This document shows positions 1 to 6,865 of a DNA stretch of 9,289 nucleotides, piece by piece. Every line of letters starts with the position of its first letter. Position 1 is the stretch's first letter. Source of the DNA: Bacteroidetes bacterium 4572_114 (lineage in GTDB: Bacteria > Bacteroidota > Bacteroidia > Bacteroidales > 4484-276). Location of the stretch: NCBI GenBank assembly GCA_002254335.1, contig NIVA01000044.1:1-9289 (forward strand). The letters run 5' to 3'. The notes under the pieces were generated by a model. That model searched no databases, was not told the DNA's origin, and was given only the letters and a program-made list of their open reading frames with translations. Both the position numbers and the translations under genes were made by a program.

Positions 1-2
1 TG

Positions 3-92
3 GTAAAGTTCCTGGAGGCATCGGATATTGTAGAAAATTACGAAGAAATGAATTATCCAATTGGGTTGCCAGGGGTTTGCACCGCAAGCTAA
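3..92 (+). CDS. C-terminal tail of an unidentified protein (partial at left edge)
   Basis: An open frame enters from the left edge and ends at TAA (90-92), giving 29 residues that end in ...YPIGLPGVCTAS. Codon choice is balanced and looks coding. The competing frame (2-123) is loaded with AGA/CGA arginine codons and looks less like a gene. No domain can be recognised in so short a tail, so I give no function. It would be convergent with the OFA transporter gene, with the hairpin-rich spacer 93-366 between them acting as a shared 3' region. The call is tentative because only the last part is visible. Confidence 0.35.
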   Translation, partial: VKFLEASDIVENYEEMNYPIGLPGVCTAS

Positions 93-137
93 ATATCGAC
101 AGCGATATTGTTTTAAATGGGTAAATACCGTGCATAA

Positions 138-219
138 AGTCACCCCCTGAATTGCTCAAGGCAGAGGTCAAAACCCTCAGATAATACCCGTTTTGTGCAG
201 AACTATTCAGGGGGTGACT
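138..219. repeat. 82-bp inverted-repeat element, copy 1
   Basis: The element is bounded by a perfect 15-bp terminal inverted repeat: AGTCACCCCCTGAAT at 138-152 and its reverse complement at 205-219. Next to the left arm is a conserved segment, TTGCTCAAGGCAGAGG, shared with copy 2 at 273-354. The remaining interior differs but contains its own small hairpin, CAAAAC (169-174) with GTTTTG (190-195). Both copies are exactly 82 bp and lie in the same orientation. It resembles a REP- or MITE-type palindromic repeat in a convergent 3' spacer. No target-site duplication is obvious. Confidence 0.75.
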
Positions 220-233
220 GCCCAACCAATAAA

Positions 234-264
234 AAAGCCTGCTCGTTCACAACAAGCAGGCTTT
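234..264. terminator. Bidirectional intrinsic terminator between the two 82-bp elements
   Basis: A 10-bp perfect stem, AAAGCCTGCT (234-243) and AGCAGGCTTT (255-264), has an 11-nt loop. It is preceded by a run of A (231-236) and followed by TTTCATTTTT, so it can terminate in both directions. It sits between a gene tail ending at 92 on the + strand and the OFA transporter ending at 367 on the - strand, as expected for a shared terminator of convergent genes. Confidence 0.75.
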
Positions 265-272
265 CATTTTTA

Positions 273-354
273 AGTCACCCCGTGAATTGCTCAGGGCAGG
301 GGAGCTATCGTTTAAATTTTATCCTTTTTGCTATAAACGATTCACGGGGTGACT
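273..354. repeat. 82-bp inverted-repeat element, copy 2
   Basis: This is the second copy of the element at 138-219. Its perfect 15-bp arms are AGTCACCCCGTGAAT (273-287) and the reverse complement (340-354). Compared with copy 1, the tenth base of the left arm is G instead of C and its partner in the right arm is C instead of G, so the pair is kept. The following segment TTGCTCAGGGCAGGGG matches copy 1 with two substitutions. The interior again carries a different private hairpin, TCGTTTA (308-314) with TAAACGA (334-340). The element ends 12 bp beyond the transporter stop codon. Confidence 0.75.
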
Positions 355-366
355 ATCAATTAATTA

Positions 367-1620
367 TCATTTCTTAGCCGGTTTCACCAAAATGGTAAGT
401 ACCGTACCAAGCAACACTGCAACACCTGAGATGGTAAATGCCAGTGAGAAGTTTTGAAGGTCGCCAAGCATACCTCCGAGCATTGGGCCAACAATACCAC
501 CAACGCCATAAGCGAGGAATATGAACGGATAATTTTGCCCAACATTTTTGGCACCAAAAGTATCGGCTGTAATTGTTGGGAACAGTGCAAAGTTTCCACC
601 GAAGTTAAAACCGATCAGGGTTGCACCAAGATAAAGCAATATCTCATTACCGGCCATGTAGGTAAACAGGATTACAAGGATACCCTGTGTGGCGGTCATG
701 ATGATGATAGAATTTTTTCTACCAAGTTTATCACTTAACGTTCCCCAGATAATTCTTCCGAGGCCATTGGCAAGGCTGAAAAATACTGCCATCGCCGTTC
801 CTGCAACACCACTGGCAGCTGCTTCCGACATGCCGGCATCCATAAGGGCCTGCATAGGATAGAGTTTCATTAAGCCAATCGACATCAGGCCTGCACCGGC
901 ACTAAATACAAAGGTGAGGAATATCAGATAAAACTGATAAGATTTCAACATTTCGCTAACGGTAAAATTCGCGCCCACAACAGGTTTAGTACTATCAGTG
1001 CTTGCAACCGGAGGAGTATATCCTTCGGGGAGCCAGCCTTTGGGCGGAAATACCATCCACATACCCCCAATGATCACCATAACGGCAAATGCTATTCCGT
1101 AGATAATAAAGGTGGTACCCAATCCCATGTTTGCAATCAGGTTGCCCCAGCTTCCGGCAAGTTTAACCCAGCCCATGGCGCCAAAGCCAAACCCGGCAAC
1201 GGCCAACCCGGTGATCATCCCCTTTTTGTCGGGGAACCATTGCATCCCAACTGCGATAGGCACAACATAAGCAAGGCCAATACCGGCCCCACCAACAAGA
1301 CCAATTAACAAGACGAGTGCCCAGAAGTCTGTCCCGCCGAAAATGCCGGCCAGGGCATAACCCAAACCGAGGACGATACCACCGATCATAGCGAGTTTTT
1401 TAGGCCCCCAGGTTTTTAATTTTCTTCCGGCAACCACCATAAACACGGCAAACGATGCCAGGCCAATAGCGAAAACCCATTGCGTATCCGAACTCGCCCA
1501 TCCGGCATCTTTTAAGCCCGGTGTAAATACCGACCAGGCATAAATAGCACCCAAGGCCAATTGGATTAATATTGCCCCCAGGACAACGAACCCCCTGTTC
1601 ATTACTTTTTGATTATTCAT
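367..1620 (-). CDS. OFA-family MFS transporter (monocarboxylate/oxalate-formate type)
   Basis: This is a 417-residue inner-membrane transporter with about 12 hydrophobic segments. It begins with the signature QLALGAIYAWSVFTPGL (20-36), typical of the oxalate/formate antiporter (OFA) family of the major facilitator superfamily. Other family marks are WFPDKKGMITG (128-138), the MFS loop motif GTLSDKLGRK (293-302) between the eighth and ninth helices, and FALFPTITADTFGAKNVG (344-361). Characterised OFA members move oxalate/formate or pyruvate-like monocarboxylates. The true substrate cannot be read from sequence, but a position downstream of porin and acs suggests a small monocarboxylate such as acetate or pyruvate. 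The first ATG is used; ATG at codon 7 (MNRGF) is an equally possible start. A terminator precedes it, so expression may depend on readthrough or on a promoter I cannot see. Confidence 0.9.
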   Translation of the reverse strand: MNNQKVMNRGFVVLGAILIQLALGAIYAWSVFTPGLKDAGWASSDTQWVFAIGLASFAVFMVVAGRKLKTWGPKKLAMIGGIVLGLGYALAGIFGGTDFWALVLLIGLVGGAGIGLAYVVPIAVGMQWFPDKKGMITGLAVAGFGFGAMGWVKLAGSWGNLIANMGLGTTFIIYGIAFAVMVIIGGMWMVFPPKGWLPEGYTPPVASTDSTKPVVGANFTVSEMLKSYQFYLIFLTFVFSAGAGLMSIGLMKLYPMQALMDAGMSEAAASGVAGTAMAVFFSLANGLGRIIWGTLSDKLGRKNSIIIMTATQGILVILFTYMAGNEILLYLGATLIGFNFGGNFALFPTITADTFGAKNVGQNYPFIFLAYGVGGIVGPMLGGMLGDLQNFSLAFTISGVAVLLGTVLTILVKPAKK

Positions 1621-1668
1621 AGTTTCAATTAAATTTGATTGATAATTTATTTATCTCATATAAAAAAT

Positions 1669-1708
1669 AAAAGACACCCCGGGCCAACAATAGCCCAAAA
1701 TGCCTTTT
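1669..1708 (-). terminator. Strand-specific terminator downstream of acs
   Basis: In the - strand RNA, AAAAGGCAUUUUGGGC pairs with GCCCGGGGUGUCUUUU as a continuous 16-bp stem with an 8-nt loop (1685-1692), followed by AUUUUUUAU. Five of the pairs are G.U wobbles, so the + strand RNA would have A.C mismatches in the same places and the hairpin is good only in the acs direction. It starts 20 bp after the acs stop codon and stands before the OFA transporter gene, so it would end or attenuate transcription between the two. Confidence 0.75.
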
Positions 1709-1728
1709 ATTTATATGTAGTTTAATGC

Positions 1729-3651
1729 TTAACGTTTTACTTCAACTTTAGCACCATCAATGATCTCTTCAACTACGCCCGGATCGAGCAATGTGGATGT
1801 ATCCCCAAGGTTTGTGGCATCGCCTTCACCAATCTTACGCAAGATCCTTCTCATGATCTTTCCCGAACGGGTTTTTGGCAGTCCGGCAACAAGTTGTATC
1901 ATGTCAGGTTTGGCAATCGGGCCAATTTGCTTGGTTACAGTATCACGGATTTCCTTTTCAATGGTTTCCAATTCGTGTTCAGAAAGCTCTTCACATGTAA
2001 CATAGGCGTATATCCCTGCCCCTTTAATTTCGTGCGGATATCCAACAACTGCCGATTCGTTAACTTTCGGATGCTGGTTAATGGCATCTTCAACTTCGGC
2101 GGTACCGATCCTGTGTCCTGAAACATTTATAACATCATCAATACGTCCAATGATCCTGTAATATCCTTCCTCGTCACGTTTGGCACCGTCGCCGGTAAGG
2201 TACAACCCTTTGAACGTTGAGAAATAAGTTTGGTAGCACCTGGGATGGTCGCCGTAAAGGCTGCGCAGCATTCCCGGCCAAGGGAATTTCATACAGAGGA
2301 TACCTTCAACCCCGTTGCCTTTGAGTTCTTTTCCTTCGTTATCGACCAGAATTGGTTGAACGCCGGGAAGTGGCAAAGTAGCAAATGATGGTTTTGTAGG
2401 TGTTATACCGGCAAGTGGTGTAATCATAATCCCACCGGTTTCGGTTTGCCACCATGTGTCAACAATCGGGCAGCGGCCGCCACCAACTATGTCGTGGTAC
2501 CATCTCCAGGCTTCTTCGTTGATAGGTTCACCAACAGTACCGAGAACTTTAAGTGAGCTAAGGTCGTATTTGGTCACAAAATCAGTTCCCTGGGCAACCA
2601 ATGCACGGATTGCGGTAGGAGCTGTATAGAATTGGTTAATTTTATACTTTTCAACAGTGGCCCAGAACCTTCCGGCATCCGGCCATGTAGGTACACCTTC
2701 GAACATAACGGAAGTGGCCCCGGCCAACAACGGGCCATAAACTATATACGAGTGACCGGTTACCCAGCCAATGTCGGCAGTACACCAGTAAACATCGCCA
2801 TCGCTGTATTGGAATACATTTTTAAAAGTATATTCAGCGTAAATCATATATCCACCAATAGTATGTTGTACACCTTTTGGTTTACCGGTTGAACCGGAAG
2901 TGTAAAGGAGGAAGAGCGTGTCTTCCGAATCCATTATTTCGGCTTTGTTATCAGTGCTGACACCTTCGATGGCATCATGCCACCAAATGTCACGCCCTTC
3001 TACCCAGTTAATGTTTTCACCAGTCCTTTTGAATATGATGGTCTTCTCAACTGTCGGACAGCTTTCAACCGCTTTGTCTGTGATATCTTTCAGTGGGATG
3101 GTCTTAGTGCCGCGGTATCCACCATCTGATGTAATTACCAGGTTTGATTCGGCATCATTGATCCTGCCGGCCAATGCATTGGCCGAGAAGCCTGCAAATA
3201 CGATGGAGTGGATGGCACCAATACGTGCACATGCCAGCATGGCAATTGCAAGTTCCGGGATCATCGGTAGATAAAGTGTAACACAATCGCCTTTTTTGAT
3301 CCCCATCTTCAAAAGGGCGTTGGCAAATTGGTTTACCTTTTCAAAAAGCTCACCATAAGTTAAGGTTACAGTGTCATCTTTCGGGTCGTTTGGTTCCCAA
3401 ATAATGGCAGCCTGATCTTTACGTTGGAAAAGGTTTCTTTCGAAAATATTTTCGGTGATGTTCAATTTACCGCCTTCAAACCATTTAACATAAGGGGCAT
3501 CTTTTCCATCGAAATACCAATCCAGTACGTTGTCCCATTTCTTTTGCCAATAATGGCTTTCGGCTATTTTCGCCCAGAATGCTTCCGGGTTAGCTACACT
3601 TTCCTGGTACTTTTCGTAATATTCGGCCAGGCTTGTAATCTTGTTTGTCAT
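1729..3651 (-). CDS. acs: Acetyl-CoA synthetase (AMP-forming)
   Basis: This cytoplasmic enzyme makes acetyl-CoA from acetate, ATP and CoA through acetyl-AMP, the high-affinity route for acetate use. It is 640 residues, close to the family norm of about 650. The adenylate-forming P-loop YTSGSTGKPKG is at 250-260. The acetate pocket is complete: V297, T298, V373 and W401 match Salmonella V310, T311, V386 and W414 with a constant offset of 13. The core motif DTWWQTETGG is at 398-407 and YLTGDGA at 484-490. The C-terminal PKTRSGKIMRR (592-602) carries K598, equivalent to the catalytic lysine that is acetylated in known Acs proteins, so control by reversible acetylation is possible. It lies 46 bp after the porin-like gene with no promoter or terminator visible between, so co-transcription is likely. 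Confidence 0.97.
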   Translation of the reverse strand: MTNKITSLAEYYEKYQESVANPEAFWAKIAESHYWQKKWDNVLDWYFDGKDAPYVKWFEGGKLNITENIFERNLFQRKDQAAIIWEPNDPKDDTVTLTYGELFEKVNQFANALLKMGIKKGDCVTLYLPMIPELAIAMLACARIGAIHSIVFAGFSANALAGRINDAESNLVITSDGGYRGTKTIPLKDITDKAVESCPTVEKTIIFKRTGENINWVEGRDIWWHDAIEGVSTDNKAEIMDSEDTLFLLYTSGSTGKPKGVQHTIGGYMIYAEYTFKNVFQYSDGDVYWCTADIGWVTGHSYIVYGPLLAGATSVMFEGVPTWPDAGRFWATVEKYKINQFYTAPTAIRALVAQGTDFVTKYDLSSLKVLGTVGEPINEEAWRWYHDIVGGGRCPIVDTWWQTETGGIMITPLAGITPTKPSFATLPLPGVQPILVDNEGKELKGNGVEGILCMKFPWPGMLRSLYGDHPRCYQTYFSTFKGLYLTGDGAKRDEEGYYRIIGRIDDVINVSGHRIGTAEVEDAINQHPKVNESAVVGYPHEIKGAGIYAYVTCEELSEHELETIEKEIRDTVTKQIGPIAKPDMIQLVAGLPKTRSGKIMRRILRKIGEGDATNLGDTSTLLDPGVVEEIIDGAKVEVKR

Positions 3652-3697
3652 AATTTATCTGTTTAATTATTTAAAAATTTATATTTAACTATTTATA

Positions 3698-4939
3698 TTA
3701 AAAGAAATAATATACTCCAAGTAACACCCTCACGTTCCCGATTTCTTTAGCGTCCTCCACAGTCCCGTTGGCCTGGGTACTGCCATAAGCTGCAACTGTG
3801 TATTCAATTTCGGGTGCAATACGGAATTTGCCGGCATTGAAAATAACACGGGGGGATATACGGTATAAATGGTCGATATTGCTTCCACGTGAGTAATTAG
3901 TGCCAACTATATCATTATCTGAACCGAGATTTTTTGAATACCCTGCAAACAATCCGAATTGCCATTTTTTGCCGTTGGTATGAAAATCAGTCCAGAACGA
4001 TGCATTCCTTACACAAGAGTATTCTTCCAGTATGCCTGATGTGTCAGATAAAGTCGTAACGCCATACCCCCCAAGCATGGTCAGGTTGAAAGCATCGCCA
4101 CCATAAAAACCATTAGCTTTTACTGTAATTTTTTTGTTTTTATATTTAATAAAACCTGTGAAGGAAGCACTATTCGCCGTATTACTGGTTTTGTAATTTT
4201 CGGTAGTTACAAGCCGTGGGGTAAGTGCTTTGTAATTGGTGCTAATTCCAATCAAAAATTCAGTACCATTATCTTTATTAATTTTATTGTATTCAAATCT
4301 CAGGTTAAAAGCAGGGTATCCTGTGTTTCTCAGGTAAACCGAGTTGGCTCCGCCAGGGCCAAAACTGGCAAAATCCCGCTGCGACAGTGCTGTTAGTGCG
4401 AGGTTAAAGTCACCCATTTTTCGTGTTAACCTGATTTGTGGATTCCTGGAAAAAGGCTGAAAGGGTGCGCCGGTGTTAAAAGAAACTGTTCCCGGATAGC
4501 ATTTTGTATTAAACATGGGATGCCAATATTGGCCAACTAAAAGTTGGGTTTTTGTCCAGGCCAGCTTCACAAATGCATGTCGTAACCTAAAGGTATTCAC
4601 ATCTGAATTGATAGCGCCGAAAAATGCACCTTCTACAAAGGCAGATGTTTTCGCACCCAATACATCAGGGCCGGTGGCCAACGCCCGTAGCCGGGTTTGG
4701 ATACTCAACATGTTGAAATTAGACTTGTCGTTGATGTCCTCTCCGTTTATATCCAGACTTTCGTTTTTTGGATAAAGCAGGAAATGGCCTTCACGGACTG
4801 AAACGGTTTGCCTGGAATCCCAAAAGATATCGGTTTTTACGAACCCCGAAAATTTAACCCCGAATTTGGGGCTTTCCTGTGCTTGCAACATAATACCCGA
4901 TGCTACACAGATCAATAGAAATAGAACGATTTTTTTCAT
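3698..4939 (-). CDS. Outer-membrane beta-barrel porin-like protein (possibly DcaP-like)
   Basis: This is a 413-residue protein with a clear signal peptide, MKKIVLFLLICVASGIMLQA, and likely cleavage after A20. The mature part has alternating polar/hydrophobic strands rich in Tyr, Phe, Asn and Gly, starts with KFSGFVKTDIFWDSRQ, and ends in LLGVYYFF. A terminal aromatic residue is the usual signal for outer-membrane barrel insertion. The GF-K-D start and the early RLRHAFVKL and LLVGQYWHPMF segments recall the DcaP-like porin group, though I cannot confirm that without a profile search. It is the first gene after a strong promoter and directly precedes acs, so a role in letting acetate or another small carboxylate through the outer membrane is a reasonable inference, not a demonstrated one. 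Confidence 0.8.
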   Translation of the reverse strand: MKKIVLFLLICVASGIMLQAQESPKFGVKFSGFVKTDIFWDSRQTVSVREGHFLLYPKNESLDINGEDINDKSNFNMLSIQTRLRALATGPDVLGAKTSAFVEGAFFGAINSDVNTFRLRHAFVKLAWTKTQLLVGQYWHPMFNTKCYPGTVSFNTGAPFQPFSRNPQIRLTRKMGDFNLALTALSQRDFASFGPGGANSVYLRNTGYPAFNLRFEYNKINKDNGTEFLIGISTNYKALTPRLVTTENYKTSNTANSASFTGFIKYKNKKITVKANGFYGGDAFNLTMLGGYGVTTLSDTSGILEEYSCVRNASFWTDFHTNGKKWQFGLFAGYSKNLGSDNDIVGTNYSRGSNIDHLYRISPRVIFNAGKFRIAPEIEYTVAAYGSTQANGTVEDAKEIGNVRVLLGVYYFF

Positions 4940-4994
4940 TTGAATAAAATATATTTGGTTTGTTAATCAAATAACAGCTATTTTCTTTAGGCGG

Positions 4995-5024
4995 CAAAAG
5001 TATAATTTTATTCCATTTTTCAAA
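4995..5024 (-). promoter_or_regulatory. Bacteroidota-type promoter for the porin-acs genes
   Basis: On the - strand, TTTG (5024-5021) is followed after 18 nt by TACTTTTG (5002-4995), a perfect match to the phylum's -7 box TAnnTTTG. Transcription would begin at about 4990, leaving a leader of roughly 50 nt before the porin start at 4939. No comparable box occurs before acs or the transporter. Confidence 0.75.
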
Positions 5025-5189
5025 GATGAATCAATCTAAATTTCATCACCCAATTATGTTATTCAGGTTTAAGGATTAAAAGCTACTTTGAATTAATGTT
5101 CAGTAAACTTAATTAATTATTGATAATGAATGTTTTATCGTGCAATATAGCATCTATTTATTTAGAATTTTTAATCTTTTTTTTCATAA

Positions 5190-5210
5190 AATTTATACTA
5201 ATTATAAATT
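5190..5210. promoter_or_regulatory. AT-rich 8-bp inverted repeat, possible operator
   Basis: AATTTATA (5190-5197) and TATAAATT (5203-5210) form a perfect 8-bp inverted repeat separated by CTAAT. Its size and spacing would suit a dimeric regulator. It lies about 170 bp upstream of the porin-acs promoter. The local sequence is very AT-rich, so chance is a real alternative. Confidence 0.3.
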
Positions 5211-5363
5211 ATGAAACTGATTGTTACCTGATTATTTCATAAGTTTTTCGTAATGAGGGTAAGGATAATGAAGAGAAAAGGTGGGCATAGATTTTCGGAA
5301 ATCTAATCCTGAAGTTCCACCAACAATCATAGTGGTTTAGCTCCACAACAAATCAAATAGGTT

Positions 5364-5401
5364 CTTAAAAAGACACTAATGCTAACATGTTAACGATATT
5401 T
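5364..5401. repeat. 38-nt dispersed repeat, copy 1, centred on TAACATGTTA
   Basis: It matches 7085-7122 at 34 of 38 positions. The core contains the perfect 10-bp palindrome TAACATGTTA (5383-5392). About 24 nt further on, GAACGGATT occurs here; the second copy is followed by the same nonamer after about 15 nt. This suggests both belong to a longer, diverged repeat. Confidence 0.65.
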
Positions 5402-5404
5402 TCA

Positions 5405-5557
5405 GACGCGGATTTTCGCTGGTCGAACGGATTTTTAATCCGTTGTATCTGTGTAAACCTGCGTCAGTTTTTTCAAATTCCCCGTAGGGCTTTCATTTTC
5501 AAACGGACGTAGTCCGTCCGTCTGGATTTGCACATTACCATCCCCTACGTACGGGAT
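5405..5557. repeat. Cluster of short palindromes in intergenic repeat sequence
   Basis: Three palindromes occur in a row: AACGGATT-TTT-AATCCGTT (5426-5444), ACGGAC-GTA-GTCCGT (5503-5517), and the near-palindrome ATCCCCTACGTACGGGAT (5540-5557, one mismatched pair). GACGC (5405-5409) can pair with GCGTC (5461-5465) around the first. Sequence of this kind, with mirrored GGATT/AATCC words, is common as dispersed non-coding repeat in Bacteroidota genomes. No ORF is present. Confidence 0.55.
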
Positions 5558-5601
5558 CAAATTAATTTAGTGACTTAACCAGGGTAAATTAATCATTTAA
5601 G

Positions 5602-5635
5602 TTTGGGGTTTTCTTGCAAAGACTATTTACTTTTG
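5602..5635 (+). promoter_or_regulatory. Bacteroidota-type promoter upstream of the dehydrogenase gene
   Basis: TTTG (5602-5605) and TACTTTTG (5628-5635) match the -33 and -7 boxes with a 22-nt gap, slightly long but acceptable. The -7 octamer is identical to that of the porin-acs promoter. Transcription would start at about 5642, giving an unusually long leader of about 250 nt that contains the whole MITE-like element. Confidence 0.6.
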
Positions 5636-5680
5636 CCCCCATTAATTAAACAGATGCATTTATTTTATTATTAATAAAAA

Positions 5681-5846
5681 AGTCCGGTCTAAAAACGAAG
5701 TTTTTGATTATTAGCGAAATTTTATTATTTTCAAACACATGATTACAAGGATATTAGAAACGTTTATTAGCGCATCCATACGGGCCCATACGGGCTAACT
5801 ATGTGTCGCAAGTTTAGCGGCAAGATATGGCATTTTAGACCGGACT
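5681..5846. mobile_element. MITE-like 166-bp non-coding element
   Basis: Perfect 14-bp terminal inverted repeats, AGTCCGGTCTAAAA (5681-5694) and TTTTAGACCGGACT (5833-5846), bound a non-coding interior. Just inside the left end is the hairpin AAAAAC-GAA-GTTTTT (5691-5705). The interior also has two perfect tandem copies of CCATACGGGC (5776-5785, 5786-5795) and two TTATTAGCG words. Both flanks carry ATTAAT close to the ends (left ATTAATAAAAA, right CATTAAT), a possible but imperfect target duplication. There is no transposase, so it would be a non-autonomous element or a structured leader. Confidence 0.6.
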
Positions 5847-5893
5847 CATTAATGTAAAGTTTGATTAACAATTTAACACCTAAATAAATTATC

Positions 5894-6865
5894 ATGAAGG
5901 TACAGTTGGAACGTTTTAGTTTAAGTAAAGCCATTCAGCCAAAAGGGGCACTTCAAAAAATTGGATTGATTGGATGCGGTTCTATCGGTCAGGAAATTAC
6001 ATTATTGGTTAGCCAAAAAGGAATTGAGGTGGTGTTTATCGACCTGAACGAAGAACGAATTGAAAAAATATTAATGAAGATGAGCCTTGCTCTTGATGAG
6101 TTGATTAATAGATGGGGGATGACGGTTAGCGAAAAAAAACTTGTACTTTCCCGCATAAAGGGTTCGGTGCGGTATAGTGACATCAGCGATTGTGATATCA
6201 TAATCGAGACCATAAATTCCAAAAAACCGGGTACCAGCCTTGAGGAAAGAAGAAAGGTTTTTGAGCAGGTGGAAAGGGTGGTCGGCCAACAAACTGTGAT
6301 TACATCTAACACGGCAACCCTGCCTATTTCAGAACTTGCTTCGGTACTTAAACGGCCCGAAAGAGCAGTGGGCATGCATTTCATCAGCCCCGTTTCAAAA
6401 ATAAATATCGTGGAGGTGGTAAGTCAATTCCATACCAGTGATGAAGCCATGGAGATGGTCAGGAAATTTGCCGGGATGATAGGTAAGAAAGTTGTTGATG
6501 TAAATGAATCGCCCGGCAACATCAGCACAAGGATGGTGGTGGCCATGATAAACGAAGCCTGTGGTATCCTCATGGAAGGTGTTGCTTCGGTGGCCTCTAT
6601 TGATGAGGTGATGATGGAGGCCACGGGAGGTGCTTTTGGCCCATTTGAAATGGTGGACAAATACGGGATTGACAAAATCCTGAAATGGATGGAAAATCTT
6701 TATATGGAATTTGGAGACGATAAATACAAACCTTCGCCCATAATTAAACGGATGGTACGCGCCAAAATGTTTGGCCGCAGGGTCGGGGAAGGTTTTTATC
6801 TGTGGGATGGGAATAAGAAAATAGCCAAAACCGGGCCTATCAGGAAACTTGGAAGGATGGAGTGA
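5894..6865 (+). CDS. 3-hydroxyacyl-CoA dehydrogenase family protein (3-hydroxybutyryl-CoA dehydrogenase-like)
   Basis: This is a 323-residue cytoplasmic NAD-dependent oxidoreductase expected to interconvert 3-hydroxyacyl-CoA and 3-oxoacyl-CoA, probably with short chains. The Rossmann motif GCGSIG is at 27-32, with the acidic residue ending the second strand at D50. S138 (TSNTATLP) and the catalytic pair H162 (GMHFISP) and E174 (NIVEVV) are present. The C-terminal domain runs from about 206 and ends with RRVGEGFY (295-302). Two things are odd. There is an extra stretch of about 20 residues before the Rossmann fold. In the segment usually PGF-x-x-NR the protein reads PGNISTR (207-213), so the conserved Asn is T212. 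No thiolase, crotonase or acyl-CoA dehydrogenase gene is adjacent, so the pathway is unclear. The stop codon lies inside the first unit of the downstream octamer array. Confidence 0.88.
   Translation: MKVQLERFSLSKAIQPKGALQKIGLIGCGSIGQEITLLVSQKGIEVVFIDLNEERIEKILMKMSLALDELINRWGMTVSEKKLVLSRIKGSVRYSDISDCDIIIETINSKKPGTSLEERRKVFEQVERVVGQQTVITSNTATLPISELASVLKRPERAVGMHFISPVSKINIVEVVSQFHTSDEAMEMVRKFAGMIGKKVVDVNESPGNISTRMVVAMINEACGILMEGVASVASIDEVMMEATGGAFGPFEMVDKYGIDKILKWMENLYMEFGDDKYKPSPIIKRMVRAKMFGRRVGEGFYLWDGNKKIAKTGPIRKLGRME

Larger units (their letters stand above)
4940..5893. other. 954-bp divergent spacer without genes
   Basis: No credible protein gene is present in either direction. In order, the spacer holds the porin-acs promoter (4995-5024); an AT-rich stretch with a palindrome (5190-5210); a small hairpin AGATTT-TCGG-AAATCT (5289-5304) inside a GGTGG/CCACC pair (5280-5284, 5317-5321); copy 1 of a 38-nt repeat (5364-5401); a cluster of palindromes in repeat-like sequence (5405-5557); a promoter for the dehydrogenase (5602-5635); and a MITE-like element (5681-5846). 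The last 47 bp before 5894 form an A/T-rich leader. Confidence 0.7.

Noticed and set aside
2..123. Alternative open frame at the left edge, ending at 123
   Set aside because: It is rich in AGA and CGA codons unlike the other genes here; the frame ending at 92 has better codon use.
195..377. 60-codon open frame on the + strand over the terminator and second 82-bp element
   Set aside because: It is read through hairpins and inverted repeats, overlaps the transporter 3' end, and its protein has no plausible domain.
2918..3274. 118-codon open frame antisense to acs
   Set aside because: It is a shadow of a strongly conserved acs coding region, and no start context or domain supports it.
5280..5330. 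Possible riboswitch or small RNA from the AGATTT-TCGG-AAATCT hairpin and GGTGG/CCACC pair
   Set aside because: The stems are short, no known riboswitch core could be matched, and there is no gene close downstream in either direction.
5989..6384. 131-codon open frame antisense to the dehydrogenase
   Set aside because: It lies fully inside a gene with intact motifs on the other strand, and its translation has no recognisable features.
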